Shown here piece after piece: positions 54,486 to 56,136 of a stretch of 56,136 nt of DNA (position 1 is the first letter of the stretch; every line of letters begins with the position of its first letter). The stretch is from Clostridium sp. ZS2-4 (GTDB lineage: Bacteria; Bacillota; Clostridia; Clostridiales; Clostridiaceae). The notes beneath the pieces were generated by a model. That model saw only the letters and a list, made by a program, of their open reading frames with translations. It was not told where the DNA came from and ran no database searches. The stretch spans positions 1-56,136 of the forward strand of contig NZ_JAPPRQ010000048.1 of the NCBI RefSeq assembly GCF_026719745.1. Direction: 5' to 3'. The position numbers and the translations under genes are program-made.

Positions 54486-54934
54486 TACTCTACTCCCATT
54501 GCTTTTAGCACCTCAGTTACTTCTTCTTCTGACATATATCCTTCCTGTCTTAAAAACAATTTACCATTTTCATCCAAGAAAATCATAGTAGGTACAACTC
54601 TAATAGAATATTTTTCTGCATACTCTGCAGCCTTCTCTTGTATATTGCTATCATCTAAATACACAACTCCAGCTATCAATTTATCTTTATATTTTTTATC
54701 TATACTCTCCATTACAGGATACATCTGTGCACATGCCGGACAGGTTGTAGTGGCTAATTCCATTACTACAGGCTTTTTAACTTCCCCTTTTTCTACTGCA
54801 ATTATTTTATCTAAATTATTAGTTAAAGCTGCCTGTTCATTACCTTTTTTAAAGTAAACATTCTTACCATAATAAATTCCAACAACAGCCATCAACAGAA
54901 CGACTATTATAGTTATTTTTGTCCACTTTTTCAT
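54485..54934 (-). CDS. Membrane-anchored thioredoxin-like protein
   Basis: 149 aa. An N-terminal helix (about 5-24) anchors it outside. The active site is TTCPACAQMYPVM (CPAC), with the cis-Pro in IRVVPTMIF. It is the first gene of the pair with ccdA, which keeps it reduced. Likely role: reducing disulfides in exported proteins or apocytochromes. Confidence 0.9.
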   Translation of the reverse strand: MKKWTKITIIVVLLMAVVGIYYGKNVYFKKGNEQAALTNNLDKIIAVEKGEVKKPVVMELATTTCPACAQMYPVMESIDKKYKDKLIAGVVYLDDSNIQEKAAEYAEKYSIRVVPTMIFLDENGKLFLRQEGYMSEEEVTEVLKAMGVE

Positions 54935-55109
54935 ACTCTAACCTCCTGATAATATTATAGTATTTTTCTAGTAGATTAACATTTATAATTCATATGCATA
55001 TATAAGAATATGCGAATATATTAATGTAATAATTATTATATATTAATTATTATTCAAATATCAATTAAATAATAATTAATATTTTGTAAATGAACTTCCC
55101 TGCTATTGC

Positions 55110-55234
55110 TTAAACTTTGCTCCTGATTCTCCTACATATCCAATAACTAATAGAAGAGTAGACAATATGCAGGGACTATATGAATTTAAGTTCTCACCCT
55201 CATCTATAAAATTTCTCCCATTTTATTTAGTAAC
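55110..55234 (-). pseudogene. Fused tails of hepT and ccdA fragments
   Basis: On the minus strand LLNKMGEIL and a stop (the end of hepT, as at 35729-35760) is followed by CILSTLLLVIGYVGESGAK (CcdA start region). The order and the junction are the same as at 35.7 kb, but hepT's body and all of mntA are missing. Neither piece is functional. Confidence 0.65.
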
Positions 55235-55247
55235 GAGGTTATACTTA

Positions 55248-55315
55248 GCAGCAATTTTAAAAACATCCAAAGTTTATTCTTTTGTTTTTTTATCAATTTC
55301 CCCCTCCATAGTTGC
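55248..55315 (-). repeat. Lipoprotein leader repeat, copy 3
   Basis: GGAGGGGGAAATTGATAAAAAAAC to AAAATTGCTGCTAAG matches the copies at 36.7 and 50.5 kb. Frameshifts in the A-run remove the reading frame. Confidence 0.6.
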
Positions 55316-55345
55316 TACTATGACCCCTGGGATCATAGCAGCAAC
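55311..55345. promoter_or_regulatory. 16-bp inverted repeat upstream of the anchored protein gene
   Basis: GTTGCTACTATGACCC (55311-55326) and GGATCATAGCAGCAAC (55330-55345) pair at 14 of 16 positions. It is related to the hairpins at 23867-23910 (both contain TGACCCCTGG and CATAGCA...CTGGAA). Confidence 0.5.
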
Positions 55346-55415
55346 TGGAAGTTTCTGTTTGCTACTATATGTTATAATATCATAACAGTGTAGTTGTTTT
55401 TAGGAGGTAATAATA

Positions 55416-55949
55416 ATGAAAAAAAAATCATTACTTGCACTAATATTTATAATAATCTCTGTAATTTTATTGATAATTTGTATCAATAAAAAAAATAATA
55501 CTTATGACCTTCCACCAGAATATAGTCATAATTTATTTTTGTTAACAAGTAGATATGAAGAAATGTATGAAAAATTAAAAGATAAACCTTTAGATATAAA
55601 TAACGTACTATACTTAAAAAAAGAATTGTCTACAATAAAGCAGTATTCATCAAAAATTAATGAGTTTATAACCGATGATTCTTTAGAAATAACTACATAT
55701 TTATTTCTAAAAAACATAAATTATCTTGAGAATAATTATAAAAAGCATAATAAATTTAATCAAGAATCTATTGAAATTTATAGATTTACTTTAGATAAAA
55801 CAAATCAATTAATTAATATAATTTATGAAGAGTATTATGATAAAGAATTTCATTATGGTGGAAATGGAATAGAGCCTAAAACTTTAGATAAACAGAATGA
55901 ACTAATTAAAAGCCTAATTAGAACTAATATTCAGTTTAATATTATTTAA
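55416..55949 (+). CDS. Membrane-anchored protein of unknown function
   Basis: 177 aa with TAGGAGG at nine bases. A basic start and one helix (about 5-23), then a soluble, mostly helical domain rich in Lys/Asn/Ile/Glu (YEEMYEKLKDK, YLKKELSTIKQYSSKINEF, YIIYEEYYDKEFHYGG-like stretch near 140). No lipobox and no recognised family. It is monocistronic and lies just before an IS3-type element. Confidence 0.6.
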   Translation: MKKKSLLALIFIIISVILLIICINKKNNTYDLPPEYSHNLFLLTSRYEEMYEKLKDKPLDINNVLYLKKELSTIKQYSSKINEFITDDSLEITTYLFLKNINYLENNYKKHNKFNQESIEIYRFTLDKTNQLINIIYEEYYDKEFHYGGNGIEPKTLDKQNELIKSLIRTNIQFNII

Positions 55950-56010
55950 AACTAAAAGGGGGACCCCCATAGCCATCAACCTAAATATTATTAGAACTCT
56001 AGGATTACCT

Positions 56011-56085
56011 TGTAGTGGTATACTAAAGTTGTAACACCTCAGTCGAATAAATGATATAATTTATTTCAGAAAAGAGGTTACGACA
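56011..56085 (+). repeat. Left end of an IS3-type element
   Basis: TGTAGTGGTATACTAAAGTT and the following bases up to the OrfA start have the position and look of an IS3-family terminal repeat and promoter (TATAAT at about 56054). The other end is outside the window. Confidence 0.4.
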
Positions 56086-56136
56086 ATGAAAAAACGAAGA
56101 TACGAATCAGAATTTAAAAATAAGATTATACGCCTT
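56086..56136 (+). CDS. IS3-type transposase OrfA, N-terminus only (runs off the window)
   Basis: MKKRRYESEFKNKIIRL is the standard IS3 OrfA opening (RRYxxEFK). GAGG lies nine bases upstream. Incomplete because the window ends. Confidence 0.75.
   Translation, partial: MKKRRYESEFKNKIIRL

Larger units (their letters stand above)
54935..55415. other. Gene-free stretch with ccdA/hepT/lipoprotein remnants
   Basis: AT-rich up to 55100, then the fragments listed separately, then the promoter of the next gene (TATAAT at 55373-55378; weak -35). Confidence 0.5.

Overview
The window is AT-rich (visibly below about 30% G+C in most stretches), uses strong GGAGG-type ribosome binding sites, and carries glgC/glgD, AgrB/AgrD-type cyclic peptide signalling and ISL3/IS66/IS3 remnants. 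This points to Clostridium sensu stricto (Bacillota); species cannot be fixed from the sequence. No tRNA, rRNA or CRISPR array was seen. Both ends run into the start of IS3-type transposase genes, so the segment lies between mobile elements.

Layout. 1-4140: two decayed transposases (IS4/IS701-like and ISL3) flank a two-gene operon of an AAA+ ATPase and a DpnII/MboI-like PD-(D/E)XK nuclease, a probable defence pair. 4356-7200: secreted proteins, namely a matrixin-like metalloprotease with an NTR/TIMP-like neighbour, and a coiled-coil protein with an Ig-like C-terminus. 7352-11464: MarR regulator plus a heterodimeric ABC exporter. 11852-19920: ordinary chromosomal genes (chemoreceptor, glgC-glgD, PAS histidine kinase, NapH-like ferredoxin). 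20309-23430: a lactococcin-972-type bacteriocin operon (peptide, DUF1430 permease, ABC ATPase) with a structured leader. 24117-26149: small membrane and secreted proteins.

26325-50258 is the most unusual part. It holds three paralogous agrBD loci whose predicted AgrD cores differ (C-ACLIL, C-LAFFL, C-AFLVL) while the flanks are nearly identical. Copies 1 and 3 are each followed, convergently and only 7 nt away, by agrC-agrA; agrA1 has a frameshift beside an A8 run; copy 2 has no agrCA and is followed by IS66 debris. All three share an upstream region with two 11-bp direct repeats at 21-bp period just before a TTGACA box, a probable AgrA (LytTR) site. Each is divergent from another operon: secreted protein plus SurA-like protein (copy 1), truncated radical SAM plus YjeH-like exporter (copy 2), and a five-gene biosynthetic cluster (copy 3). 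That cluster (41651-46992) encodes an EamA transporter, ATP-grasp ligase, B12-type radical SAM enzyme with CX8CX2C spacing, BacA-like prephenate decarboxylase homologue and branched-chain-type aminotransferase. It resembles bacilysin genes in part but has a different tailoring enzyme, and may make a quorum-controlled dipeptide or amino-acid antimetabolite.

Between and around these lie a Cof phosphatase, a MalY/PatB lyase, an ABC-2 transporter, RluF, a MntA/HepT toxin-antitoxin pair, an orphan T-box, and repeated fragments of ccdA, hepT and a lipoprotein gene. The right part has a higher-G+C metY-lysR pair with small leader-like ORFs, then an intact ccdA-thioredoxin operon and a membrane-anchored protein of unknown role.
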